From positions 129,509 to 193,508 of the forward strand of contig NZ_FNYV01000005.1 in the NCBI RefSeq assembly GCF_900109115.1: 64,000 nucleotides of DNA, read 5' to 3'. The notes below the pieces were generated by a model, which was given only the letters and a program-made list of their open reading frames with translations, had not been told where the DNA came from and did not search any database. Position numbers and translations under genes: made by a program. Positions 16,297-25,808 of the stretch are shown piece after piece; positions within the stretch are counted from its first letter, which is position 1, and every line of letters starts with the position of its first letter. This DNA comes from Micromonospora phaseoli. Its GTDB lineage: Bacteria > Actinomycetota > Actinomycetes > Mycobacteriales > Micromonosporaceae.

Positions 16297-17154
16297 TCAG
16301 GCCCGGGCCTTGGCCATGGACGGCGAGCCGATGAACTCCATGATCGCCTGGTTGACCTCGTTGGCGTTGGTCCACGGGGTGCCGTGCGGCGCGCCCTTGA
16401 GGGTGACCAGCCGGCTGTCGGAGAGCAGCGGCTGCAGCCGCTGACCCGTCTTCGGGTACGGCAGGACGTTGTCCTTGTCGCCCTGCACGATCAGCACCGG
16501 CACGTCGATCCGCGACACGTCGGCCCGGAAGTCGGTGCCCCAGGCGTCCACCGAGTTCAGCGTGGCGATCGCCGAGGCCCGCGCGCCGATCTCCCAGTGC
16601 GCCCGGTACGCCTCCTCGCTGACCAGCTTGCCCTTGTTCTCGCTGTAGTTGAAGAAGGCGTCGCAGAACTGGGTCAGGTAGGCGAACCGGTCCTGCACGA
16701 TCGCCTGCTTGAACCCCTCGAAGACGCTCGCCTCCACGCCCTCCGGATTGTCCGGCGCCTGCCGCAGGTACGGCGCCAGCGGCGCCAGCAGCACCGCCCG
16801 GTCCACCCGCTCCGAGCCGTACGCGCCCAGGTAGCGGGTCACCTCACCGGTGCCCATCGAGTGACCGACCAGGATCGTGTTGCGCAGATCCAGCTCCGTC
16901 ATCAGCACGTCGAGGTCGGCGGCGAAGGTGTCGTAGTCGTACCCGAACGTCGGCTGCGCCGAATTGCCGTAGCCGCGTCGGTCGTACGTGATCACCCGGT
17001 ATCCGGCGTCGAGCAGCGGTCCGGAGACCTTCTCCCAGGTCGCCCCGTTGAACGGGAACCCGTGGATCAGCACGATCGGCTGACCCGACCCATGGTCCTC
17101 GTAGTACAGGTCGATGGGCGCGGAGTTCTCCGCGCCGACGGTGATGAAGGGCAT
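16297..17154 (-). CDS. Alpha/beta hydrolase, cofactor-free haloperoxidase/esterase type
   Basis: 285-aa cytoplasmic hydrolase. It has the oxyanion HGF motif (LIHGFPFNGATW, 29-40), nucleophile elbow GHSMG with Ser99, an acid Asp in VLIVQGDKDNVLP and a catalytic His in KGAPHGTPWTN near the C-terminus. The cap region contains FFNYSENKGK. The overall pattern (YYEDHGSGQPIVLIHGF, YDRRGYGNS) is that of non-heme chloroperoxidase/perhydrolase-like esterases; the physiological substrate cannot be inferred. The start ATG 17154 has AGGAGGA upstream. It is convergent with metG and sits downstream of an unrecognised gene on the same strand. Confidence 0.85.
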   Translation of the reverse strand: MPFITVGAENSAPIDLYYEDHGSGQPIVLIHGFPFNGATWEKVSGPLLDAGYRVITYDRRGYGNSAQPTFGYDYDTFAADLDVLMTELDLRNTILVGHSMGTGEVTRYLGAYGSERVDRAVLLAPLAPYLRQAPDNPEGVEASVFEGFKQAIVQDRFAYLTQFCDAFFNYSENKGKLVSEEAYRAHWEIGARASAIATLNSVDAWGTDFRADVSRIDVPVLIVQGDKDNVLPYPKTGQRLQPLLSDSRLVTLKGAPHGTPWTNANEVNQAIMEFIGSPSMAKARA

Positions 17155-17239
17155 CTCGTCCTCCTGTCAGGGTGGGAAACCGAGCCTTCCCCGGCGTACG
17201 GCCGATATTCCTGGCCGCGGCGCCACCGACCGGGCCAGG

Positions 17240-18487
17240 TCAGAGGAGGTACGGGTGGTCCACCACCTGGTCGTCGGTGACCTCACCGCCCGGAGCCCAG
17301 ACCTCGTAGACGCCCCGTTCGTGGCACTGTGCGCCGGTGATGGCGACCGCGTCCGGATTCGGGTGGCGCAACCGCAGCCGCAGCCAGCCCGCCTCCTCCC
17401 GCAGTACCAGGCACGGCACCTCCCGCCAGGCGGCCAGCCGCAACCGCCGGGTCACCGTGTCGACCGGGTACCGGGCGGCCCGGGTCAGCGCCAGCACCCG
17501 GAAACCGCCGGGCAGGTCGGCGACCGCCTCGTACTCGCCGCCCGCGTACGTGCCGACCAGCGTGGTCGATCGCGGTGCGTCCCCGATCGGCACGTACTCC
17601 TGGTCCGGCGACAGGCCGGGCACCGCGGCGAGCAGGTGCCGCCACTGCGGCCCGACCATTCGCAGCCAGCCGCGTTGCTCCGCCTGGTAGGCGTAGAGCA
17701 CCACCTCCAGCCCGGTCGCCGGATACGCCAGCAGGGTGGCGTTCGCCGGCATCGGCAGGTCGGCGAGGTCCCGGGTGACGAATTCCGGGATCAACTGGTT
17801 GCTGCTCGGCGTGAATCCGGTGCCCAGCACCGCCGGCCCCAACCGGTCGCGGGCGCCCAGCGCGGCCAGCCCCCGGTACGCCGATCCCGCCGGCACGTCG
17901 TAGTCACCCGGGTCGGCGGCGCGCCACCGCAACGCGTACGTCACGTCCACGCCCTCCCGGCCACCCCCGCCGTCGGTGCGCAGCACGGTGGTGGCCGCCG
18001 GGGTACGCAGGTGCGCCACATCGTGCTCCCGATAGCAGAACCCGTGCGGCAGCCAGCCCCGCACGTATCCGGCGAGCTGACGGGCGGAGAGGATCTTCAC
18101 CATCCGGGTACCGCGCCGCAGCACCGCCGACGCGCGGACCGTGGTGACCAGCGGATCGTCCGCGGCGGCCGGCTGCTGGGCGAGCCGGTGCACCTCCGTC
18201 CAGCCCCGCTCGCGATGCAGCGGCAGCAGCAGCGGCGCCTCCGGATCCTCGGCCTGATCGGTCGCCCCGAGCACGGTGGTGACCTCGGTGACGTGCACGA
18301 ACCGCCGCCACGGCAGCGCCGAGTTCGGCCGGGGCATCCACTCGAACCCGGCCACCTCGTCGGCGCTGAACAACTCGTACGCCGCGCCGCGGGCGACCTC
18401 CTCGGCCGGGTAGACCGCCCCGCCGTACGCCACCCGCAGGCCGGTCCGCTCCTGCGCCGCGCTCTCGGCCCGGGGAGTGGTGCTCAC
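17240..18487 (-). CDS. Unrecognised actinobacterial protein (415 aa)
   Basis: 415-aa protein from GTG 18487, which has GAGGTGA upstream. It is probably soluble: no signal peptide or membrane helix. It starts with a region rich in aromatic residues (EVAGFEWMPRPNSALPWRRFVHV), has several WLRL/WLRM-type strands in the C-terminal half (EEAGWLRLRLRHPNPDAVAI), and ends in DDQVVDHPYLL. The C-terminal 130 residues look like two similar beta-rich modules (QRGWLRMVGPQ and EAGWLRLRL, each after a Val-rich strand). No enzyme motif is seen and no function is proposed. It is divergent from the TatD gene. Confidence 0.65.
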   Translation of the reverse strand: MSTTPRAESAAQERTGLRVAYGGAVYPAEEVARGAAYELFSADEVAGFEWMPRPNSALPWRRFVHVTEVTTVLGATDQAEDPEAPLLLPLHRERGWTEVHRLAQQPAAADDPLVTTVRASAVLRRGTRMVKILSARQLAGYVRGWLPHGFCYREHDVAHLRTPAATTVLRTDGGGGREGVDVTYALRWRAADPGDYDVPAGSAYRGLAALGARDRLGPAVLGTGFTPSSNQLIPEFVTRDLADLPMPANATLLAYPATGLEVVLYAYQAEQRGWLRMVGPQWRHLLAAVPGLSPDQEYVPIGDAPRSTTLVGTYAGGEYEAVADLPGGFRVLALTRAARYPVDTVTRRLRLAAWREVPCLVLREEAGWLRLRLRHPNPDAVAITGAQCHERGVYEVWAPGGEVTDDQVVDHPYLL

Positions 18488-18588
18488 GCTGTCACCTCGC
18501 TTCGCGCAGTCACCCGGCGACGGTAGGTGGGCCCGGCGTAGCCGAGGTGAACTGTGGGTGGCGGCCGGGTGGATTCGGCCGGTGTGTG

Positions 18589-18606
18589 ATGCTGTCGAGG
18601 AGATGA
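18589..18606 (+). CDS. Possible 5-codon upstream ORF overlapping the tatD-like start
   Basis: ATG 18589 opens a frame encoding MLSRR whose TGA overlaps the next gene's ATG (ATGA). The GAGGAG just before that ATG is too close to act well, so coupling through this ORF is possible. Such overlaps also arise by chance, so confidence is low. Confidence 0.25.
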   Translation: MLSRR

Positions 18607-19493
18607 GCGAGCCGACCAACCCCCGCCGCCAACGCGCGGCCCGCCGCGCCGGCGAGTTCCCGCCCGCGCCGGAGCCGCTGCCCCGCCCGGTGCTGGACAG
18701 CCACACCCACCTCGACATCACCCTCGGCGAGGTCGGCGTACCCGGTGGCAGCGCCGCCGCCGATCCGGTCGCGGCGGCCATCGACGTCGCCGCCGCCGTG
18801 GGCGTGGACCGGCTGGTGCAGGTCGGGGTGGACGTCGAGTCCTCCCGGTGGGGCGCCGAGGTGGCAACCAGACATCCGGCGGTGGTGGCCACGGTGGCGC
18901 TGCACCCCAACGAGGCACCCCGGCTGGCCGACCTCGACGCGGCCCTGCGCCAGATCGAGGCGCTGGCCGCCCAGGACCGGGTGCGCGGCATCGGCGAGAC
19001 CGGAATGGACTTCTACCGCACGGGCGACGAGGGCCGCGCCGCGCAGGAGGAGAGCTTCCGCGCCCACATCGCCATCGCCAAGCGGTACGGCAGGACCCTG
19101 GTCGTCCACGACCGGGACGCGCACGCCGACGTGCTGCGCATCCTCGACGACGAGGGCGCGCCGGAGACGGTGGTGCTGCACTGCTTCTCCGGCGACGCCG
19201 AGTTCGCCCGCGAGTGCGTCCGCCGGGGCTATCTGCTCAGCTTCGCCGGCACCGTCACCTTCGCCAGCGCCGCGCCGCTGCGCGAGGCCGCCGCGCTGAC
19301 CCCACTCGACCAGATCCTGGTGGAGACCGACGCGCCCTACCTCACGCCGGTCCCGCACCGGGGGCGCCCCAACGCGTCATATCTGATCCCGCTGACCGTC
19401 CGGGCCCTGGCTGCCACCACCGGCGCCGACCTCGACGACCTGTGCGCCGCGATCTCCACCACCGGCGAACGCGCCTTCGGCCCCTGGCACTGA
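18603..19493 (+). CDS. TatD family metal-dependent hydrolase/DNase
   Basis: 296-aa TIM-barrel amidohydrolase-fold protein. The metal ligands are all present: HTHLD near the N-terminus (about 34-38), Glu in GIGETGMDFYR, His in VVHDRDAHAD, HCFSG and the final Asp in VETDAPYLTP. Family members are 3'-5' exonucleases acting on DNA or RNA, and some are D-aminoacyl-tRNA deacylase-like. A basic 25-residue N-terminal extension (PRRQRAARRAGEF) precedes the barrel, as in other actinobacteria. Its place between metG and rsmA is conserved in many bacteria, which suggests co-expression with translation functions. A tandem GC-rich repeat follows the stop. Confidence 0.92.
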   Translation: MSEPTNPRRQRAARRAGEFPPAPEPLPRPVLDSHTHLDITLGEVGVPGGSAAADPVAAAIDVAAAVGVDRLVQVGVDVESSRWGAEVATRHPAVVATVALHPNEAPRLADLDAALRQIEALAAQDRVRGIGETGMDFYRTGDEGRAAQEESFRAHIAIAKRYGRTLVVHDRDAHADVLRILDDEGAPETVVLHCFSGDAEFARECVRRGYLLSFAGTVTFASAAPLREAAALTPLDQILVETDAPYLTPVPHRGRPNASYLIPLTVRALAATTGADLDDLCAAISTTGERAFGPWH

Positions 19494-19510
19494 CCGCGGG
19501 CGACCGAGCT

Positions 19511-19565
19511 GTTAAGAGGGGGCCCCTCCTATACACGAGGCGTTAATAGGGGGCCCTTCCTTACC
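19511..19565. repeat. Two tandem copies of a semi-palindromic 24-bp repeat
   Basis: Copies at 19511-19534 and 19542-19565 share the pattern GTTAA(G/T)AGGGGGCCC(C/T)TCCT followed by TAC; each has a GGGGCCC palindromic core. They lie between the tatD-like gene and rsmA. The form suggests a dispersed intergenic repeat of this genus; no other copy was found in the window. Confidence 0.65.
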
Positions 19566-19568
19566 CCG

Positions 19569-19574
19569 TAGGGT
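19569..19574 (+). promoter_or_regulatory. -10 box (TAGGGT) giving a leaderless rsmA mRNA
   Basis: TAGGGT ends 7 nt before ATG 19582, directly after the tandem repeat. Confidence 0.5.
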
Positions 19575-19581
19575 GTCGGGT

Positions 19582-20454
19582 ATGGCCGCAGACCTGCTCG
19601 GCCCGGCGGAGATCCGGGACCTCGCCGCCCGGCTCGGCGTCGCACCCACCAAGCGGCTCGGCCAGAACTTCGTGCACGACCCGAACACCGTCCGCCGGAT
19701 CGTCACCGCCGCCGGGCTCACCGGAGACGACGTGGCGCTCGAGGTCGGCCCCGGGCTCGGCTCACTCACTCTCGCCCTGCTGCCCGCCGCCGCCCACGTG
19801 CACGCCGTCGAGATCGACCGGACCCTGGCCGGCGCGCTGTCCGACACCGCCGCCCGGCACGCCGGCCCGCTTGCCGCCCGGCTGACCGTGCACCACGCCG
19901 ACGCGCTCCGGATCACCGCCGCCGACCTGGCCGATCCGGCACCCACCGCGCTCGTGGCCAATCTGCCTTACAACGTCGCCGTACCCGTGGTGCTGCACCT
20001 GCTCGCCGAGCTGCCCAGTCTCCGGCACGGACTGGTGATGGTGCAGAAGGAGGTCGCCGACCGGCTCGTTGCCGGTCCCGGTTCCAAGGTGTACGGGGTG
20101 CCGTCGGTCAAGCTCGCCTGGTACTCCCACGCGCGAGCCGCCGGGAAGGTGCCACCGAACGTGTTCTGGCCGGTGCCCAATGTCGACTCCGGTCTGGTCG
20201 CCTTCACCCGGCGCGAGCCGCCCCGCGCCGACGTACCTCGGGCGCAGGTCTTCTCCGTGGTGGACGCCGCTTTCGCGCAGCGCCGCAAGACCCTGCGCGC
20301 CGCGCTGGCCGGCTGGGCCGGTGGTGCCGACCGGGCCGGCGCGGCGCTCGTCGCCGCCGGGGTCGACCCCGGCGCACGCGGCGAGTCACTCACCGTCGAG
20401 CAGTTCGCCGCCGTCGCCGCGTCGGCCCCCAGCCGTACGCCCGCAGCGCAGTAG
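19582..20454 (+). CDS. rsmA: 16S rRNA (adenine1518-N6/adenine1519-N6)-dimethyltransferase
   Basis: 290-aa SAM-dependent enzyme (RsmA/KsgA) that dimethylates A1518 and A1519 of 16S rRNA and acts as a late 30S-assembly checkpoint. Motifs: [10 protein letters not shown] near residue 27, SAM site [14 protein letters not shown] (about 54-67), acidic loop HAVEID, catalytic NLPYNVA (about 129-135) and the C-terminal helical domain with [12 protein letters not shown]. The start is ATG 19582, fixed by the -10 box; GTG 19573 would overlap that box. The TAG stop itself forms part of a -10-like box TAGGCT for the following ispE unit. Confidence 0.95.
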   Translation: MAADLLGPAEIRDLAARLGVAPTKRLGQNFVHDPNTVRRIVTAAGLTGDDVALEVGPGLGSLTLALLPAAAHVHAVEIDRTLAGALSDTAARHAGPLAARLTVHHADALRITAADLADPAPTALVANLPYNVAVPVVLHLLAELPSLRHGLVMVQKEVADRLVAGPGSKVYGVPSVKLAWYSHARAAGKVPPNVFWPVPNVDSGLVAFTRREPPRADVPRAQVFSVVDAAFAQRRKTLRAALAGWAGGADRAGAALVAAGVDPGARGESLTVEQFAAVAASAPSRTPAAQ

Positions 20455-20457
20455 GCT
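20452..20457 (+). promoter_or_regulatory. -10-like box (TAGGCT) overlapping the rsmA stop
   Basis: TAGGCT includes the rsmA stop codon and ends 6 nt before GTG 20464. This is the same spacing as the leaderless starts of rsmA and metG, and would give ispE its own promoter. Confidence 0.4.
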
Positions 20458-20463
20458 GACGCC

Positions 20464-20490
20464 GTGCCCGTCGAGGAGGTGTACGAGTGA
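20464..20490 (+). CDS. Possible leaderless 8-codon upstream ORF
   Basis: GTG 20464 encodes VPVEEVYE and ends in a TGA that overlaps the GTG of the next small ORF (GTGA). It also carries the GAGGAGG that serves as ribosome binding site of that ORF. A peptide role is not implied; re-initiation coupling is. Confidence 0.35.
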   Translation: MPVEEVYE

Positions 20491-20621
20491 CCGCGCAGCC
20501 GATCGATCCCGGCGTGTCCGGCATGTGGTGCCGGTACGAGCTGGTCGCCGACTCCGTCGAGGAGCTGATCGTGACCAAGCCGTTCGACGTGCGGTTGCCC
20601 GTCCGGGACCTCACCCCGTGA
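20487..20621 (+). CDS. 44-aa ORF coupled to ispE, possible Uma2 C-terminal remnant
   Basis: GTG 20487 has GAGGAGG 7 nt upstream. The product reads MWCRYELVADSVEELIV, then TKPFDVRLPVRDLTP. This resembles the last two strands of Uma2-type (PD-(D/E)XK-like) family proteins, where a strand is followed by a conserved (T/E)PF...LP segment. The catalytic residues of that family lie upstream and are absent, so it is either a remnant or a small protein kept for coupling. Its TGA overlaps the GTG start of ispE (GTGA). No function is proposed. Confidence 0.45.
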   Translation: MTAQPIDPGVSGMWCRYELVADSVEELIVTKPFDVRLPVRDLTP

Positions 20622-21565
20622 CCGAGGCCTGGCGACCGGATGACGACGAGCCGCGCGGGGCCAGCGGTCCGGTCCGGGTACGGGTGCCCGCGAAGGTCAA
20701 CCTGCACCTGGGGGTCGGCCCGCTGCGCCGGGACGGCTACCACGAGCTGAACACCGTCTACCACGCGATCTCGATCTACGACGAGCTGACCGCACGGCGG
20801 GGCGACACGCTCACCCTCACCATGGAGGGCGAGGGCACCGGCGAACTCGCCCTCGACGACTCCAACCTCGCCATCCGGGCCGCCCACGCCCTCGCCGGGT
20901 ACGCCGGCGTGATGCCGCACGCCCGGCTGCACCTGCGCAAGCAGATCCCGCTCGCCGGTGGGCTCGCCGGCGGCAGCGCCGACGCGGCCGCCGCCCTGGT
21001 CGCCTGCGACGCGCTCTGGGGCACCGGACTGTCCCGCGACGAACTCGCCGGCATCGCCGCCGACCTCGGCTCGGACGTGCCGTTCCTGATCTACGGCGGC
21101 ACCGCGCTGGGCACCGGCCGGGGCGAAGCGGTCAGCCCCGTCCTGGCCCGCCCCACCTCCTGGCACTGGGTGCTGGCATTCGCCGACGGCGGGCTCTCCA
21201 CCCCGCAGGCGTACCGGGAGCTCGACCGGCTCCGCGAGACCGGTTCCGCCGGGGCGCCGCTCGGCAGCACCGACGGGCTGCTTGCCGCGCTCCGGCAGCG
21301 CGACCCCCGGGTGCTCGCCGCCACCCTCGGCAACGACCTGCAGGACGCCGCGCTGGCCATGCGCCCCTCGCTGGCGGCCACCCTCAAGGCCGGCGAGGCG
21401 GCCGGAGCGCTGGCCGGCGTGGTCTCCGGCTCCGGACCGACCTGCGTCTTCCTCACCGCCGACGCCGCCGACGCCGAACGCGTCGCAGCCGAGTTGGAGG
21501 CGGCCGGGGTGTGCCGACAGGCCCGCACCGCCCACGGTCCGGTCCACGGCGCCCGGGTCACCTGA
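20618..21565 (+). CDS. ispE: 4-diphosphocytidyl-2-C-methyl-D-erythritol kinase
   Basis: 315-aa GHMP kinase that phosphorylates the 2-hydroxyl of CDP-methylerythritol in the MEP isoprenoid pathway. Motifs: AKVNLHLGVGPLRRDGYHEL near residue 25, the ATP loop PLAGGLAGGSADAAAALVA (about 112-130), ADLGSDVPFLIYGGTALGTG (about 149-168) and a C-terminal GVVSGSGPTCVFL. GTG 20618 overlaps the stop of the 44-aa ORF (GTGA) and has no ribosome binding site of its own, so it is probably translated by coupling. rsmA-ispE adjacency is common in actinobacteria. Confidence 0.95.
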   Translation: MTEAWRPDDDEPRGASGPVRVRVPAKVNLHLGVGPLRRDGYHELNTVYHAISIYDELTARRGDTLTLTMEGEGTGELALDDSNLAIRAAHALAGYAGVMPHARLHLRKQIPLAGGLAGGSADAAAALVACDALWGTGLSRDELAGIAADLGSDVPFLIYGGTALGTGRGEAVSPVLARPTSWHWVLAFADGGLSTPQAYRELDRLRETGSAGAPLGSTDGLLAALRQRDPRVLAATLGNDLQDAALAMRPSLAATLKAGEAAGALAGVVSGSGPTCVFLTADAADAERVAAELEAAGVCRQARTAHGPVHGARVT

Positions 21566-21720
21566 CCAGCGGGCGGTGATCCACACCGTTCCGCCGGGCT
21601 GGCGGTCTCGGAGCGCGGCGAACACCGCCATGCCAGCTAACCGGGGTTGATCACCAGGCCGGCCCCGGTCGCGGGCGGCCGGCGCGGGTACCCGACCCCG
21701 CCGCGTACCCTGGAATGCCA

Positions 21721-21754
21721 GGCGTCCCCAGGTGCCCGCCGGCACCGGGACGCC
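21721..21754 (+). terminator. ispE terminator hairpin
   Basis: GGCGTCCC + GGTGCC (21721-21736, with a CA bulge) pairs with GGCACC + GGGACGCC (21741-21754) around a CGCC loop, followed by TTGGATTTT. Confidence 0.7.
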
Positions 21755-21841
21755 TTGGATTTTCGCGCGAACAGGGCGGTGGAGACGCGGCCGCCCCGCC
21801 AGCCATGCTCGCGCGAACTCTCAATCATGGAAGGTGGGTTC

Positions 21842-23650
<1,809 letters not shown>

Positions 23651-23782
23651 ACCAGCCGGCTGACCGGCCGCCGGCGAGGCAACGACCCGCGCTCGCCCTG
23701 GACCACCCCGTGTGCGGCGTCACACCGTAGGGTGCGGGAGAATCGCCCACGACCCTCACCCAACGGCGTTGGAGACACAGCC

Positions 23783-24238
23783 ATGGCCCACACCCCCGTC
23801 AACCACCCCGCGCGGCCGATCTACCGGGCGATCGGCGGGCTGTCCGGTCTGTACCTGGTGGCCTTCGGTGCGATCGGCTTCATCACCAGCACCGGCGACC
23901 CCCTCTTCGGCCGGGGTGACACGCAGTTCCTCGGCCAGGGCACCAACCTCGGGTTCTCGCTGTTCAGCATCGTGGCCGGAGCGATCGTGCTGGTCGGCAC
24001 GGTCATCGGCCGCAACCTCGACGTGCTGATCAACCAGTGGATGGCGTACCTGATCATGGTGGTCAGCCTGGCCGGCCTCGCCTTCATCCGCACCGAGGCG
24101 AACATCTTCAACCTGAGCGTCGCCACGGTCGTCGTCCTGATGGTGCTCAGCCTGGTGCTGCTGATGGCCGGCATGTACGGCAAGGTCGGCACCGACGAGG
24201 AGCGGGAGAGCTGGGAGAAGGCCCGCCTCGTGCTCTGA
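23783..24238 (+). CDS. DUF4383 membrane protein, first copy
   Basis: 151-aa protein with four predicted membrane helices (about 14-32, 55-75, 85-103, 109-130). It starts PVNHPARPIYRAIGGLSGLYLVAFGAIGF and has a conserved DPLFGRG loop after helix 1, the DUF4383 pattern. Function unknown. ATG 23783 has TTGGAGA upstream; a -10-like TAGGGT lies at 23728-23733. It is paralogous to the next gene, sharing NHPARP(I/V)YRA, PLFGRG, F(S)L(F/V)SI and the ending G(M/L)Y(G/D)KVG, so the pair is a tandem duplication. Confidence 0.8.
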   Translation: MAHTPVNHPARPIYRAIGGLSGLYLVAFGAIGFITSTGDPLFGRGDTQFLGQGTNLGFSLFSIVAGAIVLVGTVIGRNLDVLINQWMAYLIMVVSLAGLAFIRTEANIFNLSVATVVVLMVLSLVLLMAGMYGKVGTDEERESWEKARLVL

Positions 24239-24257
24239 GCCCGAGTGCTGGTTGGCG

Positions 24258-24305
24258 CTGGTGGTTTCCCTGGTGGTTTCCCTGGTGGTTTCCCTGGTGG
24301 TTTTC
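24258..24305. repeat. 12-bp tandem repeat, four units
   Basis: CTGGTGGTTTCC occurs three times exactly (24258-24293) and once with one change (24294-24305). The last unit runs into the left arm of the stem-loop that follows. Copy number is likely to vary between strains. Confidence 0.85.
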
Positions 24306-24372
24306 GCCGGAGCCCGACCCGCTCCGGGCGGTCAGGCTTGATCCCTGCGCGGGCCGGGCTCCGGCGAAAACC
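24299..24372. repeat. Stem-loop element A with conserved loop
   Basis: Perfect 18-bp outer stem (24299-24316 with 24355-24372), then an A/C mismatch, a CCCG/CGGG inner stem and a 25-nt loop core (24322-24346). The same mismatch, inner stem and loop recur at 55505-55579 with a completely different outer stem. Both copies are followed by GTCGGGGT. It may serve as a terminator of the first DUF4383 gene, but the loop conservation asks for more. Confidence 0.75.
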
Positions 24373-24544
24373 TGTCGGGGTTTCGCTGGTACCGGGCCTG
24401 GCGGCCGGTGGACGGAGGTACCAACGGGGCCACCTCGCGGGTGCGGCCCGGGTAAGTTCGATCTGGCTGATTGGGCGGTTTTGGGAGTGGGCGGCGGCAG
24501 ATGGGGGACAATGTCCCTATTGTTGTCGTCAGCGTGGAGGAGTC

Positions 24545-25024
24545 ATGCCGCACCTGCCGGTGAACCATCCCGCGCGACCGGTCTACCGAGCGCTGTCCGC
24601 TCTGATCGGGCTCTACATCCTGGTCTTCGGCGTCTGGGGCACCGCCCTCACCTGGGGTGAACCGCTCTTCGGCCGGGGCAGTAACTGGGCCCTCGGGCTC
24701 CGTACCAACCTGGCGTTCTCGCTGGTCTCCATCGCCTTCGGGATCGTGCTCATCGTGGGCGCGTCCCGGCGCAACAACCTCGGCCACTACATGAATCTCA
24801 CCGCCGGGGTGGTCTTCCTGGCCACCAGCATCCTGATGATGTCGGTGCTCCAGACGGATGCCAACTTCCTGAACTTCTCGATGTCGACCGTGGTCGTCTC
24901 GATGCTCTTCGGCCTGATCCTGCTCGGCACCGGGCTCTACGACAAGGTCGGCGCGCCCGAGGACGCCGAGGCCGAACGGAACCGCCGCTACCACCCGGTC
25001 GCCGAGATCCACCGTCGAAGCTGA
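24545..25024 (+). CDS. DUF4383 membrane protein, second copy
   Basis: 159-aa four-helix membrane protein (about 16-35, 54-73, 82-104, 109-131), tandem paralogue of the gene at 23783. It starts PVNHPARPVYRALSALIGLY and carries the PLFGRG loop; its cytoplasmic tail is about ten residues longer and more charged (DAEAERNRRYHPVAEIHRRS). ATG 24545 has GGAGGA at good distance. Function unknown. It is convergent with the TetR gene, with only 33 bp between the stops and no clear terminator. Confidence 0.8.
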   Translation: MPHLPVNHPARPVYRALSALIGLYILVFGVWGTALTWGEPLFGRGSNWALGLRTNLAFSLVSIAFGIVLIVGASRRNNLGHYMNLTAGVVFLATSILMMSVLQTDANFLNFSMSTVVVSMLFGLILLGTGLYDKVGAPEDAEAERNRRYHPVAEIHRRS

Positions 25025-25057
25025 CCGGGGCGATCGGACGACGCCCGCCCCCGCCGA

Positions 25058-25747
25058 TCAGCGTACGCGGGTGGTGATCAGACCCGGCTTGGCCTCCAGA
25101 TTCGACAGCCCGTTCCAGGACAGGTTCACCAGGTGCGCGGCCACCGTCTCCTTACGTGGCTTGCGCACCTCCAGCCACCAGCGGCCGGTCAACGCCACCA
25201 TGCCCACCAGCGCCTGCGCGTACAACTCGGCGAGCTTCGGGTCGTACCCCCGGCTGGAGAACTCCGCGCCGAGGATGTGCTCCACCTGATGCGCGACGTC
25301 GTTCATCACGCTGCTGAAGTTGCCGGTCGCGGAGAGCACCGGCGACTCCCGCACCAGCACCCGGAACCCGCTCGTCTCCTCCTCGATGTACCCGAGCAGG
25401 GCCAGCGCGGCCTGCTCCAGCAACTCTCTCGGATCGCCCGCGGTCAGTGCCGTGGTGATCCGATCCAGCAGGGAGCGGACCTCCCGGTCGACCACCACCG
25501 CGTAGAGCCCCTCCTTGCCGCCGAAGTGCTCGTAGATCACCGGCTTGGACACCTTCGCGCGGGACGCCACCTCCTCGATCGAGGTGGCGTCGAAGCCGCG
25601 CTCGGCGAAGATCTGCCGACCGATCGAGATCAGCTGCTCGCGGCGCTGCGCCGCCGACATGCGTACCCGGGAGGTCGGCTTGGCCGACGCGGCGGGTACC
25701 GCCCGCCGTCGGCGCTTGGCGCCCTCGTCGCCTGGGGCCTGCGCCAT
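25058..25747 (-). CDS. TetR family regulator, probably of the adjacent desaturase
   Basis: 229-aa DNA-binding repressor. A basic N-terminal tail (GAKRRRRAVPAASAK) precedes the TetR HTH (about 31-77) with TSIEEVASRAKVSKPVIYEHFGGKEGLY; the remaining 150 residues form the ligand and dimer domain with a Trp-rich segment (TGRWWLEVRKP). ATG 25747 is chosen because GAGGTGA lies at correct distance; a longer frame begins at 25813. A near-perfect 26-bp dyad 62 bp upstream of the start is probably its own operator. It lies downstream of the acyl-CoA desaturase gene on the same strand, and TetR regulators in this position commonly sense acyl-CoA; that is inference. Confidence 0.88.
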   Translation of the reverse strand: MAQAPGDEGAKRRRRAVPAASAKPTSRVRMSAAQRREQLISIGRQIFAERGFDATSIEEVASRAKVSKPVIYEHFGGKEGLYAVVVDREVRSLLDRITTALTAGDPRELLEQAALALLGYIEEETSGFRVLVRESPVLSATGNFSSVMNDVAHQVEHILGAEFSSRGYDPKLAELYAQALVGMVALTGRWWLEVRKPRKETVAAHLVNLSWNGLSNLEAKPGLITTRVR

Positions 25748-25808
25748 CTCGTCACCTCGCCGGCGCTCGGTGACGCCCTGTCGTGGGATGCTGCCTGCGT
25801 TCTGCCCG

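Larger units (their letters stand above)
24239..24544. other. 306-bp gap between the DUF4383 paralogues
   Basis: No gene. It contains a 12-bp tandem repeat (24258-24305), the stem-loop element A (24299-24372) and the leader of the second DUF4383 gene. The last 160 bp show no other structure. Confidence 0.7.
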
